Assembly: GCA_965249205.1 (NCBI GenBank)
Contig: CBDFLL010000004.1
Location: forward strand, 496,001-560,000
Source of the DNA: JAQBVV01 sp965249205
GTDB taxonomy: Bacteria > Acidobacteriota > Vicinamibacteria > Vicinamibacterales > UBA2999
Direction: 5' to 3'
DNA length: 64,000 nucleotides
Shown: piece after piece, positions 28,032 through 37,175 of the stretch
Layout: every line of letters begins with the position of its first letter
Numbering within the stretch: position 1 is the first letter of the stretch
Notes under the pieces: model-generated
What the model saw: the letters and a program-made list of their open reading frames with translations, nothing else
Databases searched by the model: none
What the model was told of the DNA's origin: nothing
Made by a program: the position numbers and the translations under genes

Positions 28032-28820
28032 ATGACGGTCAGTGCGATCCACCGGGCGCGCACGCTGTTGATCGCGCTTCTTGTGGCCTACGCCGTAGCG
28101 GCGGGATGCTCGCGTGCGGGTGTCTTCGGCAGGGAATACGAGTACGAGGAAGAGCTCTACCTCTCGCTCGACGGAACCGCGACGGTGAATGTGCACGCGT
28201 CGGTGGCATCACTGGTGGCCCTGCATGGCGCCGATCTCGATCCTGACCCCCGCGCCCGCATCGATGTGGATCAGGTTCGAGCGTGGTTCGGAGGGGAGGC
28301 CGTTGAGGCTTCGGTGAGTCTCGCCCGGCGCGATGGGCGCCGATTCGTGCACGCACGCGTCAGGGTGGCCGATGTGCGGGATTTGCCCCGGCTCGTTCCT
28401 TTCGCGTGGTCCGCCTATCGTTTCCAGCGCCTGGACGACATGTTCGAGTTTCGGCAGGTTGTTGGGCCGCCGTCAGACGGAAGCCCGAGCCCCGCGATTC
28501 AGTGGACCGGCGAGGAAACGGTCTTGTTCCGGATGCATCTACCCAGCGAAATCCTGTTTCACAACGCGCCGTCACGCCAGGTGGAGCGCGGCAACATTCT
28601 GGAGTGGGAGCAATCGCTGGCCGACCGGCTTGCGGGCCGCCCCGTGGATGTCGAGGTCGATCTGGAGTCCGACTCGATTCTGTACACCACCCTGTTGCTC
28701 TTCGGGTCGACCGTGGTGGCCGCTGCTGCAGCACTCGCGCTGGTTATCTGGTGGATGGCCCGCCGCGGGCGCGACGACGATGTCGGGGAGCCCGCAGCGC
28801 CGACGTCGGGGACAGGCTAG
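28032..28820 (+). CDS. Lipoprotein with C-terminal membrane helix, unknown function
   Basis: 262 residues. The N-terminus has a signal ending VAAGC, a lipobox. Residues 30-220 are beta-rich, with acidic YEYEEELYLSLDGTATVNVHAS, RRFVHARVRVADV and FHNAPSR. A helix near the C-terminus (LLFGSTVVAAAAALALVIWW) is followed by a short charged tail, so both ends may be membrane-associated. I do not recognise the family; it resembles exported acidobacterial proteins of unknown role. ATG 28032. It is divergent from polA by only 39 nt. Confidence 0.6.
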   Translation: MTVSAIHRARTLLIALLVAYAVAAGCSRAGVFGREYEYEEELYLSLDGTATVNVHASVASLVALHGADLDPDPRARIDVDQVRAWFGGEAVEASVSLARRDGRRFVHARVRVADVRDLPRLVPFAWSAYRFQRLDDMFEFRQVVGPPSDGSPSPAIQWTGEETVLFRMHLPSEILFHNAPSRQVERGNILEWEQSLADRLAGRPVDVEVDLESDSILYTTLLLFGSTVVAAAAALALVIWWMARRGRDDDVGEPAAPTSGTG

Positions 28821-28928
28821 TGTCATGTGTCGGGTGGCGGGCGGGCGCAGGTTGGCGAGGTGTCTCAGACGATGAGCGGGATGGAACTCGGCGGTTCGCC
28901 GTGCCCCATCCCACTCAAGCCGTTTGAT

Positions 28929-29468
28929 TCATATACGTTCGAGGTCGGCCCTGACCTCAGCGTCTGTCTTCAGATTGTTTGTCACTGAGAAGGCACCGAA
29001 CGAACTTGCGATCGACCGCGCGAGCAGCCTGTCGATATTGCTGTTCACCACTCCCTCGAGCCTCACGTGGCTGTTCTCCACAATGATGTGAACCGGCGGA
29101 TTCAGCATCGCCCCGTAGCCCCAGAAGTGCGAGTTGCCGTAAATCGCGCGCGCGATTCGGAATCGGAGCTCATCGTCGAATAGAGACACCGGAAGAACGG
29201 TGACCTCGTTTCGCACGGCGCGGATGCCCTCGACACCAGCCACCCGCCGCTCGATGTCCTTGCTCTTGAACGGCATGGTCACGTTGCCGCTGAGTGTCAC
29301 GACGCCGTCATCCACTGAGGCATCGACGTTATCGAAGATCGTGAATCTCGGGTACTGCAGGACCTGCTTCGAGACGTCCCGGAAGATCTCAAGATTCTCT
29401 CTTTGAGCCGCCCACGCGGGTGCTCCCATCGCCAGCATCACGATAACCGCGGTAAAGATTCTAGTCAT
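28929..29468 (-). CDS. Periplasmic protein with two BON domains
   Basis: 179 residues. A strong RBS (GGAGGAGAG) precedes ATG 29468, so a longer 5' extension is rejected. A signal peptide ends APAWA. Two BON domains follow: residues ~40-105 with FDNVDASVDDGVVTLSGNV and GIRAVRNEVTVLP, and ~115-179 with HIIVENSHVRLEGVVNS and FSVTNNLKTD. BON domains bind phospholipid surfaces and are found in OsmY and secretins; here a periplasmic stress or membrane-stability role is plausible. It is monocistronic; family-1 MITEs lie upstream at 29624-29848. Confidence 0.85.
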   Translation of the reverse strand: MTRIFTAVIVMLAMGAPAWAAQRENLEIFRDVSKQVLQYPRFTIFDNVDASVDDGVVTLSGNVTMPFKSKDIERRVAGVEGIRAVRNEVTVLPVSLFDDELRFRIARAIYGNSHFWGYGAMLNPPVHIIVENSHVRLEGVVNSNIDRLLARSIASSFGAFSVTNNLKTDAEVRADLERI

Positions 29469-29623
29469 TTGCTCTCCTCCATACGTTTCCACGTCTTGGC
29501 TGGGGCTTCGTCCCCTATGCATGAAGTGAGGGCAAGAACCTTGCCAATGCTGGGCGGCGCGGCAACGTTATTTCCGGGCCGAACGTGGGTGGAGGTATGC
29601 GCGTGTCCTCTATTGCGAACGCT

Positions 29624-29756
29624 TAGCGCGGATTTCATGAGCGCATAGCTCCCGAGAAACCGCACGCAGTACCCGCGTCCGTAGATCCAGCGAGCACGCA
29701 GCGGTAAGTCCCCTGAGTACCCGCAGGCGTGCCACGACCGAATGAAATCCGCGCCA
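29624..29756. repeat. Family-1 MITE copy B1
   Basis: About 133 nt with inverted ends TAGCGCGGATTTCA (left) and TGAAATCCGCGCCA (right). The interior has GTACCCGCGTCCGTAGATC and a slightly diverged GTGCCACGACCG block. It fills much of the 410-nt gene-free stretch between the BON and ZIP genes, next to B2. No open frame of credible protein character. Confidence 0.75.
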
Positions 29757-29771
29757 GGCGCCTCACTCGTC

Positions 29772-29848
29772 TAGCGCGGATTTCAGCAGAACCTGGCAGA
29801 GGGTCATGGCCTCTTGCGGCCAGCAGGGGACTCGTGAAATCCGCGTTA
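29772..29848. repeat. Family-1 MITE-related short element B2
   Basis: 77 nt with the same ends: TAGCGCGGATTTCA at the left and TGAAATCCGCGTTA at the right. The interior (AGCAGAACCTGGCAGAG... then GGCCAGCAGGGGACTCG) differs from the full-length copies, so it shares ends but not core. It lies 15 nt after B1. Confidence 0.65.
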
Positions 29849-29878
29849 GGTGCGACGCCGGACTTTCACCACGGACCG

Positions 29879-30610
29879 CTAGAGGACGAGCATTGTCCCG
29901 ATTCCAGCGGCGATAAGCAGGATCTGTCGCATGGAGGATGCATCCGTGCGGCCCCGGTGGAGCCCGGGAATCAGATCCGCCATAGCGACGTAGAGAAAAC
30001 TGGCGGCCGCCATCGCCAGGAAGTACGGAAGCAGGCGCGGGACCGTGTCGAACGCCACCAAGGCCCCGATTGCGCCGACAGCGCTGGCCGCCGATGAGAG
30101 CAGGTTGAGCAGCAGCGCCTTGCCGCGCGAATAGCCAGCGTTCAGAAGAATGGCGAAGTCGCCGACCTCTTGCGGAATCTCGTGAGCGGCCACGGCCAGG
30201 GCTGTGCTGATGCCGAGCGGTACCGACGTCATCACCGCAGCGGCGACGACGGCGCCGTCCACGAAGTTATGAAACGCGTCGCCGACGAGCACCGGGAACA
30301 CGCTGCTCTCGTGTACTTCGCAGTCGTGGATGTGGCAGTGGCGCCAGAGCACCAGCTTTTCGAGAACAAAAAACAGGAGGATGCCGACCAGCAGCGTGGC
30401 GAATACGCGCTGAGCTGGGAGTTGCGCAAGACTGGTGGGGAGCAACGCCAGCATGGATACGCCGAGCAGTGCGCCAACTGCGTAACTGACGAGCCAGGGA
30501 ATCAGCTTCGCGCGCGCCGAATCGCCAATGAGCAGAACGCCGGAGGCCACGAGCAGTCCGCCGACCCCGCCGACCAGGCTCAGGCCGACAGCGATGAGAA
30601 ATATCGACAC
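29879..30610 (-). CDS. ZIP family metal transporter
   Basis: 243 residues, eight predicted membrane helices. The ZIP metal-binding motifs are visible: HNFVDGAVV in helix IV and HEIPQEVGDF in helix V, with a histidine/cysteine-rich loop HCHIHDCEVHE between helices III and IV. These carriers move Zn2+ or other divalent metals into the cytoplasm. The length and both motifs fit a full protein. It starts at ATG 30610. It may be co-transcribed with the VWFA gene immediately upstream (9 nt apart). Confidence 0.9.
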   Translation of the reverse strand: MSIFLIAVGLSLVGGVGGLLVASGVLLIGDSARAKLIPWLVSYAVGALLGVSMLALLPTSLAQLPAQRVFATLLVGILLFFVLEKLVLWRHCHIHDCEVHESSVFPVLVGDAFHNFVDGAVVAAAVMTSVPLGISTALAVAAHEIPQEVGDFAILLNAGYSRGKALLLNLLSSAASAVGAIGALVAFDTVPRLLPYFLAMAAASFLYVAMADLIPGLHRGRTDASSMRQILLIAAGIGTMLVL

Positions 30611-30619
30611 GCACAGCGA

Positions 30620-31645
30620 TTATGACGCGATATACCCGTGGCGCGCCCGGACCGTCAGTTCGCGGTCGGTTACCTCCACCCGGATAGCGTGCCACTTGCC
30701 GTCTCTGTGCCCGGGGCTCTCGTAGCCAAGGGAATACTGCCTGCTCAATTCCTCGGCGATTCGGGACGTAGCTCCATCCAGCCCGCGAAAGCCACGAATG
30801 ATCTCGGTGCGGCCGCCGGTGTCGTCTGTCATCCGACGCAACGCGGCTGCGTCCACCCGTTCTCGTGTTCCGGCGCTCCATGTCCCGCCGCCCGGAATGA
30901 TGGGGGGAGAGCGCCGCTGAGGGCCCCGCCCAGGAAATGGGAAGGGTGTTCGAGGGAGTGGAAGTCGGACCCGCGGACGGGATCGGGTTGTCGCCTCGGC
31001 GCCGTCCACGCCTAGCGCGTAAACGAGCACCTCGCTCTCGCGGATGAGTGGCTGAAGCTCCGCGATCGACAGGCGGCTGTTGGTGTCGTTCCCGTCAGAG
31101 ATGACCAGCAGCGCCTTCTTCGGGTGGCGGCCGATGCCGGCCAGAGGCAGGGCCCTGGCAACGGCGTCGAACATCGCCGTGCCTCCGGCTGGCTCGACGC
31201 GCGCCATCGCTCGGCTGATCACACGGCGGTTGGTCGTCCACTCCTGGATGATGTTCGGCCGGTTGCCGAACTCAAGGAAGAAGAGCTCATCGTTGTCGCC
31301 CAGCAGGTCGTAGATGAGCCGGTCGATGGCGGAGCGCGCCGCGGACAGCTTGTCGGCAGTCATGCTGCCGCTGGCGTCGAGCACGATGCCCAAACTCACC
31401 GGTACCCGGTCGTCGCTAAAGTACGCCACGTCCTGCCGTTCGCCGTCTTCGAAGATGGCGAAATTCTCCTGGCGCAGTCCCTGGACGAACCGACCGTCGC
31501 CGTCGGTCACCGTGGCGGTCACATTGATCAGATCCACGCCCCCCTGGAAGCTCGGACGCCCCTGGCTACTGGCGCTGGCGATGGTGACGACTGCAAATAC
31601 GCCGAGCAGTGCGACGGGGGGCGGACGGAAGAATGTTCGGATCAA
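30620..31645 (-). CDS. VWFA-related secreted protein (TIGR03436-like)
   Basis: 341 residues if started at TTG 31645, which has GGAGG 6 nt upstream and gives a proper signal peptide (VALLGVFAVVTIASASS). The frame is open to 31753 but that extension carries no clear RBS. The VWA domain has VLDASGSMTAD (DxSxS), GTAMFDAVARALP and VISDGND. A proline/arginine-rich linker (residues ~230-275) precedes the C-terminal QYSLGYESPGHRDGKWHAIRV and RARHGYI. Third family member here; the function is unknown. Confidence 0.85.
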   Translation of the reverse strand: MIRTFFRPPPVALLGVFAVVTIASASSQGRPSFQGGVDLINVTATVTDGDGRFVQGLRQENFAIFEDGERQDVAYFSDDRVPVSLGIVLDASGSMTADKLSAARSAIDRLIYDLLGDNDELFFLEFGNRPNIIQEWTTNRRVISRAMARVEPAGGTAMFDAVARALPLAGIGRHPKKALLVISDGNDTNSRLSIAELQPLIRESEVLVYALGVDGAEATTRSRPRVRLPLPRTPFPFPGRGPQRRSPPIIPGGGTWSAGTRERVDAAALRRMTDDTGGRTEIIRGFRGLDGATSRIAEELSRQYSLGYESPGHRDGKWHAIRVEVTDRELTVRARHGYIAS

Positions 31646-31773
31646 TGCAGGCCTCCGCGCTGTTATGGGCTTGGAAGGGTGAGGCAAAAGCCTTGCCTGG
31701 TCGATTCCGACGGATCGGGCCACTTTCACACTCCGATGGGTTGCGAGTGACACTTCAGGGAGACGCTGGTGTC

Positions 31774-32316
31774 CTATTTAAGTCCTTCCGTGAAGCTGCA
31801 GCCATCGCGGTCGGCAAGCTGGCGAGCCGCGCGAAAGCCGGCTGTGCTCAGCGCGGCCGCCGTGGCGGCCGTTTGCGGCGTGGGCGGCTGGCTTCGAAAC
31901 ACGGTCTTCCGGCTCTGACCTTTCTCTAAGATCACTGCGCGCCCTCCGGCGCGCAGCACACGGAGAGCCTCTCGCAGAATCGCGAGCCCAGTCGCGCCGT
32001 CCAGCGGCGGGAGCCCCCCGGTCACTGCGTGCAGCACGACCGCATCAAAGCCATCCTCAGGGAACGGCAGCGAGCCCAACGCCGTGACCTGTACGTCCAC
32101 AAGCACAGCCGCGTCTTCTGCCGCCACGCGCGCTTTCACCGCCGCGCGGTCATCGACGACCGCGATGGCCGCATGTCCGCTTAGCCCGACCTTTGCCGCG
32201 AGCGCGCCAACGAGCGATGGATCATCGATTCCGATCTGCAGTACGCGTTCGCCCATGCTCACGCCGCACATCGTGATTGGTAACGGTTCCGACTTGGACT
32301 TTCGGAGAAAAAACAT
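31774..32316 (-). CDS. Class I SAM-dependent methyltransferase-like protein
   Basis: 180 residues. The SAM-binding glycine motif is present as GERVLQIGIDDPSLVGAL (G-x-G replaced by GID), followed by GSLPFPEDGFDAVVLHAV and REALRVLRAGGRAVI, the usual motif post-I and motif II/III pattern of Methyltransf_11. It lacks an obvious full lid. Substrate unknown. ATG 32316 has GGGGGAAA upstream; an extended frame to 32448 would run into the divergent inositol-phosphate synthase start and is rejected. It is 29 nt from that gene. Confidence 0.65.
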   Translation of the reverse strand: MFFLRKSKSEPLPITMCGVSMGERVLQIGIDDPSLVGALAAKVGLSGHAAIAVVDDRAAVKARVAAEDAAVLVDVQVTALGSLPFPEDGFDAVVLHAVTGGLPPLDGATGLAILREALRVLRAGGRAVILEKGQSRKTVFRSQPPTPQTAATAAALSTAGFRAARQLADRDGCSFTEGLK

Positions 32317-32345
32317 CAATTTCCCCCATGATATAGTCGCCGGTC

Positions 32346-33659
32346 GTGACTGCACCACTTCAAATCGCACCGGCCCGCGGAAAACTGGGCGTCCTCCTTG
32401 TGGGCCTGGGAGCGGTGAGTACAACGACGATTGCTGGGGTCTGCGCAATCCGCAAAGGCCTTGCTCAGCCGATCGGGTCGCTGACGCAGATTGGCACGAT
32501 TCGCCTTGGCAAGCGCACCGAGGCGAGGACCCCGCTGATCAAGGACTTCGTACCGATCGCCGGACTCGATGACATCGTCTTTGGCGGCTGGGACATTTTT
32601 GAGGAGGATTGCTACGCCGCCGCCCGCACCGCCGGGGTACTGGAACCGTCGCAACTGGAGCAGGTGCGCAGAGAGCTGGAGGCGATCCAGCCGATGCCCG
32701 CGGTGTTCGACCAGCGATACGTCAAGCGGCTCAGCGGCCCAAACGTCAAGCACGGCAAGACGAAGCGCGATCTTGCCGATCAGGTCACGGCGGACATCCG
32801 GGGCTTCAAGGAAACGCACGGCTGCGACCGCCTGGTGATGGTGTGGTGCGGCAGCACCGAGGTCTTCATGAAGGAGACGCCCGCGCACGCGACCGTCGCA
32901 TCCTTCGAAAAGGCGCTTGAAGACAACGACGACGCGATCCCGTCGAGCATGGTGTACGCGTACGCCGCGATTCGTGAGGGCGTACCGTTCGCAAACGCTG
33001 CGCCGAACCTGACCGCTGACATCCCGGCGATGCTGGAGCTGGCCGCCCGCACGTCGACGCCCGTCACCGGCAACGACATGAAGACCGGCCAGACGCTGAT
33101 CAAGACGATTATCGCGCCGGGCCTGAAGGCCCGTCTGCTTGGCGTGAAGGGCTGGTATTCCACAAACATCCTTGGCAACCGCGATGGCGAAGTACTGGAC
33201 GATCCCGAGTCCTTCAAGACCAAGGAGGAGAGCAAAAAATCAGCGCTCGACTATATCTTTCAGCCACAGCTATACCCGGAGCTGTACAAGGATCTGTGTC
33301 ACGTGGTTCGCATCAACTACTACCCGCCCCGCGGTGACAACAAGGAAGGATGGGACAACATCGATCTGGTCGGGTGGCTCGGCTATCCGATGCAGCTGAA
33401 GATCAACTTCCTGTGCCGGGACAGTATTCTGGCAGCGCCGATCGTGCTCGACTCCGCGCTGTTTCTGGATCTGGCGAAGCGTGCGGGCATGTCCGGCATC
33501 CAGGAATGGCTGTCTTTCTACTTCAAGGCGCCGATGCACTCCCCAGATGTGTATCCGGAGCATGACCTGTTCATTCAGTTGATGAAGCTGAAAAACACGC
33601 TCAGGTTCATGCAGGGCGAAGACCTTATCACGCACCTTGGCCGGGAGTACTACGACTAA
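32346..33659 (+). CDS. ino1: Inositol-3-phosphate synthase
   Basis: 437 residues, NAD-dependent myo-inositol-1-phosphate synthase. It converts glucose-6-phosphate to inositol phosphate, the first step to inositol lipids or inositol-containing solutes. The N-terminal Rossmann motif is VGLGAVSTTTIAG. Other family pieces are VMVWCGSTEVF, PSSMVYAYAAIREGVPFANAAPN, TGNDMKTGQTL and KGWYSTNILGNRDG, with SWLGYPMQLKINF-like KINFLCRDSILAAP near the end. It starts with GTG 32346 and has no clear SD. Inositol pathways are patchy in Gram-negatives; no phosphatase is adjacent. Confidence 0.93.
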   Translation: MTAPLQIAPARGKLGVLLVGLGAVSTTTIAGVCAIRKGLAQPIGSLTQIGTIRLGKRTEARTPLIKDFVPIAGLDDIVFGGWDIFEEDCYAAARTAGVLEPSQLEQVRRELEAIQPMPAVFDQRYVKRLSGPNVKHGKTKRDLADQVTADIRGFKETHGCDRLVMVWCGSTEVFMKETPAHATVASFEKALEDNDDAIPSSMVYAYAAIREGVPFANAAPNLTADIPAMLELAARTSTPVTGNDMKTGQTLIKTIIAPGLKARLLGVKGWYSTNILGNRDGEVLDDPESFKTKEESKKSALDYIFQPQLYPELYKDLCHVVRINYYPPRGDNKEGWDNIDLVGWLGYPMQLKINFLCRDSILAAPIVLDSALFLDLAKRAGMSGIQEWLSFYFKAPMHSPDVYPEHDLFIQLMKLKNTLRFMQGEDLITHLGREYYD

Positions 33660-33744
33660 ATCCCCACCGCCAACGCTGGGCCACGAGCGTGTAGGTCGAC
33701 GCTTTGGATGCTCGGGTGGGCCCGAGTCCATACGACCAACGCAC

Positions 33745-33889
33745 GAGTGCGGATTTCATGAGCGCGTAGCTCCAGACACATCGCAATCAGTACCCGCGTC
33801 CGTAGATCCAGGGAGTACGCAGCCATCAGTCCCCTCCTACCCGCAGGAGTACCCCTACCGAGGCCTAGGTACAAGTGAAATCCGCACTA
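33745..33889. repeat. Family-1 MITE copy C (full length)
   Basis: About 145 nt with ends GTGCGGATTTCATG and AAGTGAAATCCGCACTAG. The core has GTACCCGCGTCCGTAGATC, GGGAGTACGCAGCCATCAGTC and CCCGCAGGAGTACC. The terminal CTA at 33887-33889 is also the stop codon (TAG) of the minus-strand GGDEF gene. This is one of the best preserved copies. Confidence 0.85.
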
Positions 33890-34969
33890 GTCGACCGGCG
33901 GCCCCCCGGCTTCCTTGGATGAGGCCGCCACATACTCGACGCGATTGCGGCCTGCCTGCTTCGCGCGGCCCACGGCGTCTTCCGCCTGCGCCAGCAGGTC
34001 ATCCGCCTGGACATCGCGATCGACGGTTTCCGCAACCAGGACGCCTATTGAGACCGTCACCGGAAGCCGGTCGTCCGAACGGTAATCGCTCAGGTGCAGG
34101 CGCTCCTCGATAACGATGCGCACGCGGTTGGCGAGTTGCTGGGCGTCCGCGCGCTGCGTTTCTGGCAGCAGGACCGCGAACGCGTCGCCGGACGCCCGTG
34201 CGAACCAGTCCGTTTCACGGAAGTAGTTGCGGACGACGATCCCAACGCGTTCGATGACGAAATCACCTGCGCCGTAGCCCTGTGCAGAGTTGATCTCTGC
34301 GAGACGATCGATGTCGATGACCATCACCGCGAACGAGTGACTGAAACGTTCGGACCGCTGGATCTCTTTGTCGAGGGCGGCAAGAAACACCTCCCTGGTG
34401 TGAAGCGTGGTCATGGAGTCTGTGATCTCAGAGCCCTGGCGGTCGCGGAACTCGCCAAACGTGGCGCACACGTCAAAGGACGCGCGGCGCACCATCTGCG
34501 AGATGGCGGGCCACGTCTCGGACGCCGCGCCGAAGGATTCGTCGACTGCCACCTCGCCCAGGGAAGACCGTTCCAGCAGATACACCACGTTGAAGAGGGT
34601 TCGGATATCGAGCGTCGTCTTCTGAAACACCTGGCTCAGATCAGTGACGTCGGAGCTCCGGGAGTCGAGTGCGGCCTCACGAACGGCGTGCGTTAGCAGC
34701 CGCAGGATCGCCCCAATCAGGCGGGCGCGATCGGCGAGTGCGAGGCTTTCCATGCCCGCGAATGCGCACACAGCCACCGCGTCGTCGACGATGGCCTCTG
34801 AGCGCTCTTCAAGGGAGCGCGCGACCTGGGCGCGCAGTTCAGCCGGATCCGCCACGTCGTAGGTATCGGTTCTTGACAAACCTGTCTCTATAGGATGATC
34901 TCGGCGAGCGGTTGAAGACGCGTCCAGGTCACCATGACCAAGTTGCAGGTGATTGCGCACAATTGCCAC
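33887..34969 (-). CDS. GGDEF-domain protein with degenerate active site
   Basis: 360 residues, no membrane helix seen. The N-terminal ~170 residues are a helical region without a recognised domain. Residues ~175-345 form a GGDEF domain: DIDRLAEIN near 219-226, but the signature is SGDAF at 260-264, so the first Gly and the fourth-position Glu are replaced. The inhibitory-site RETD (251-254) lies exactly 5 residues upstream, as in c-di-GMP-binding I-sites. The protein is therefore more likely a weak or inactive cyclase or a c-di-GMP sensor. It is divergent from the PilB/GspE-type ATPase, which carries an MshEN-like domain. Its stop codon lies in a MITE end. Confidence 0.8.
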   Translation of the reverse strand: MAIVRNHLQLGHGDLDASSTARRDHPIETGLSRTDTYDVADPAELRAQVARSLEERSEAIVDDAVAVCAFAGMESLALADRARLIGAILRLLTHAVREAALDSRSSDVTDLSQVFQKTTLDIRTLFNVVYLLERSSLGEVAVDESFGAASETWPAISQMVRRASFDVCATFGEFRDRQGSEITDSMTTLHTREVFLAALDKEIQRSERFSHSFAVMVIDIDRLAEINSAQGYGAGDFVIERVGIVVRNYFRETDWFARASGDAFAVLLPETQRADAQQLANRVRIVIEERLHLSDYRSDDRLPVTVSIGVLVAETVDRDVQADDLLAQAEDAVGRAKQAGRNRVEYVAASSKEAGGPPVD

Positions 34970-35076
34970 AGCGTAGGAACCGCCGGCCTACGCTGGAGGT
35001 ACAAAGGCTACTCTAAAGAGCCAGCCGAGCCGACACACAACAGGAACGCGTCTCAGCGGCTGTCAGGGGGGTATCT

Positions 35077-37125
35077 GTGCGCACGATGATCGGCGAATGT
35101 CTCCGTCAGGCGGGGATCGTCACCGAAACGGACCTGCAGTCGGCTCTGATCGAGCACAAGCGATCCGGCGAGCGCCTGGGGTCTGTACTCATCAGGATGG
35201 GTTTGGCGACCGAGCGCCAGATTGCCAAGGCGCTGGCCGACCAACTCGGGTTCCAGTACGTCGAGTTGACCGAGTCCCCCCCCGATCCAGCCGTAGTCGT
35301 CCTGATTCCCAAAGAGATTGCGCTCGGGCGCAACTGTATCGCCGTCGCTGTCGAGAGGAATGTCCTCACGGTGGCGATGTCGGACCCGTTGATGTTCACG
35401 TTGGTACAGGACCTGGAGTTTCGAACCGGCTATCGGATCAAGCAGGTCGTGGCGACGCGCGACGAAATCATCGAGGCCATCCACCTGTCCTATCCGGACA
35501 AGGCGCTCATCCCCATGCCCCCGTCTGGTGTCGGCACCGACGGCCGCGGCGCAGCGCTCGCGAACGCGTCCTCGGGGCCCAGCGTGTCGTCGCCGGCTGA
35601 TGGAATTCGGTTGGCGCAGAGCCCTGACGACGACGTGTTCGAAAAGGAGGCCGGTTTCAAGGGCCCCGACTCAGAGGACGTGCAGGTGCAGACGCCGGAA
35701 ACTGCGCCGATCATCGACATGGTCGAGTTGGTCATCCAGAGCGCCATCAAGAGTGGAGCCAGCGACATCCACATCGAGCCGAACGAAACCAAGGTGATCG
35801 TGCGCCAGCGCTTGGATGGGCTGCTCAAAGAGGTGATGGACCTGCCGAAATGGGTTCACGAAGGCGTGGTTGCCCGGGTCAAGATCATGTCGGGCATGGA
35901 TATCGCCGAGAAGCGTTTGCCCCAGGACGGCCGCATTCACGCCGCCGCCGACGGCCAGCATATCGATCTGCGTGTGTCGACGCTCCGTACGATCTTCGGC
36001 GAGAAGGTTGTGCTGCGGGTACTCGACCAGCGCAAAGGCGTCCCGCCTCTCGAAGAACTGGGCTTCTCCGCCGCGGCGTTGACGCAGCTCCAACATTTTC
36101 TGCGATACCAACACGGAATGATTCTTGTCGTTGGTCCGACCGGCTCAGGCAAGACGACGACGCTGAGTTCAGCGCTGGCGTCTGTGCGGTCGGAACGTAC
36201 GAACATCATCACCATCGAGGATCCGGTCGAGTACCAGATTCCGGGCGTCAACCAGACGCAGATCAACGCCAAGATCGATCTCACCTTTGCCAGCGCGCTC
36301 CGTTCGATTCTCCGGCAGGACCCGGACGTGGTGCTTGTGGGCGAAATTCGGGACCGCGAAACGGCACAGATCGCGATGCAGGCAGCGCAGACTGGTCACC
36401 TCGTGCTGTCCACGCTGCACACCGACGACGCGCCGTCAACCGTGACGCGTCTGACCGACATTGGGATCGAGCCGTATGTGTCGGCTTCGGCGCTGATCGG
36501 GATCATCGCGCAGCGGCTCGTCCGACGCCTCTGCACACATTGCAGGTGCCAGTACACCCCGGAGCGCGAGACGCTGCGCGCGATGGGCATCACGGACGCG
36601 GAAGCGGCCTCGCTGGTGTTCTATCGCGCTGTGGGCTGCGACGCGTGCAACCAGACCGGTTATCGCGGGCGACTCGGCATCTACGAACTCATGCCAGTCA
36701 CCGACGAGTTACGGCGGCATATTTCGATGAAGGGCGGAGAGGCGCTGCTTCGGGACGCCGCGCTGGCGGTCGGGATGATCTCGCTGGGCGAGGACGGCCT
36801 GCAGAAGGTGAAAGCGGGAGTCACGACTCCCCAGGAGCTGCTGAGGGTTGTCACGGAAGTGCGCGAAGTGAAGGCGACCTGTCCCGAATGCGGGGTAGGT
36901 CTGGCGCGGGACTTCCTTGTCTGTCCAGCCTGTGGGCACGGCGTAAGCGGTACGTGCCCAAAGTGCAGCCGGCCGAAACAGCCAGAGTGGAAGTTTTGCC
37001 CCTACTGTGCCACCACGACTTCCGGGGCCCGGGCCCAAGGGAAGCGGCGTCCAAAGACGTTGGCCAGCGCGGAGGCCGTGCCGGCGCTGCCGGCGGCGCG
37101 CAACATCGCTGAATTCAAGAAATAG
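35077..37125 (+). CDS. PilB/GspE-family assembly ATPase with MshEN-like N-terminus
   Basis: 682 residues. The hexameric ATPase that powers pilus extension or type II secretion from the cytoplasm. Residues 1-~135 resemble T2SSE_N/MshEN, with RLGSVLIRMGLATERQIAKALADQL; the first RLG repeat is degenerate (MIGECL). The ATPase has Walker A GPTGSGKTTT (lysine 359), Asp box and Walker B RQDPDVVLVGEIRDRETA, a HLVLSTLHT motif and a tetracysteine CTHC...CDACNQTG. An additional C-terminal tail has two more zinc ribbons (CPECGV...CPACG and CPKCS...CPYC). GTG 35077 has AGGGGGGT 5 nt upstream. No other pilus genes are nearby. Confidence 0.92.
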   Translation: MRTMIGECLRQAGIVTETDLQSALIEHKRSGERLGSVLIRMGLATERQIAKALADQLGFQYVELTESPPDPAVVVLIPKEIALGRNCIAVAVERNVLTVAMSDPLMFTLVQDLEFRTGYRIKQVVATRDEIIEAIHLSYPDKALIPMPPSGVGTDGRGAALANASSGPSVSSPADGIRLAQSPDDDVFEKEAGFKGPDSEDVQVQTPETAPIIDMVELVIQSAIKSGASDIHIEPNETKVIVRQRLDGLLKEVMDLPKWVHEGVVARVKIMSGMDIAEKRLPQDGRIHAAADGQHIDLRVSTLRTIFGEKVVLRVLDQRKGVPPLEELGFSAAALTQLQHFLRYQHGMILVVGPTGSGKTTTLSSALASVRSERTNIITIEDPVEYQIPGVNQTQINAKIDLTFASALRSILRQDPDVVLVGEIRDRETAQIAMQAAQTGHLVLSTLHTDDAPSTVTRLTDIGIEPYVSASALIGIIAQRLVRRLCTHCRCQYTPERETLRAMGITDAEAASLVFYRAVGCDACNQTGYRGRLGIYELMPVTDELRRHISMKGGEALLRDAALAVGMISLGEDGLQKVKAGVTTPQELLRVVTEVREVKATCPECGVGLARDFLVCPACGHGVSGTCPKCSRPKQPEWKFCPYCATTTSGARAQGKRRPKTLASAEAVPALPAARNIAEFKK

Positions 37126-37175
37126 CCCGTCCGCCACCGACGGCCGACCGCGGCGTCCGGTACACTGCACGAGCG

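Noticed and set aside
29624..29848. Possible CRISPR-like repeats
   Set aside because: Only two repeat units with inverted ends, unequal spacing and no cas genes; they are MITE copies.
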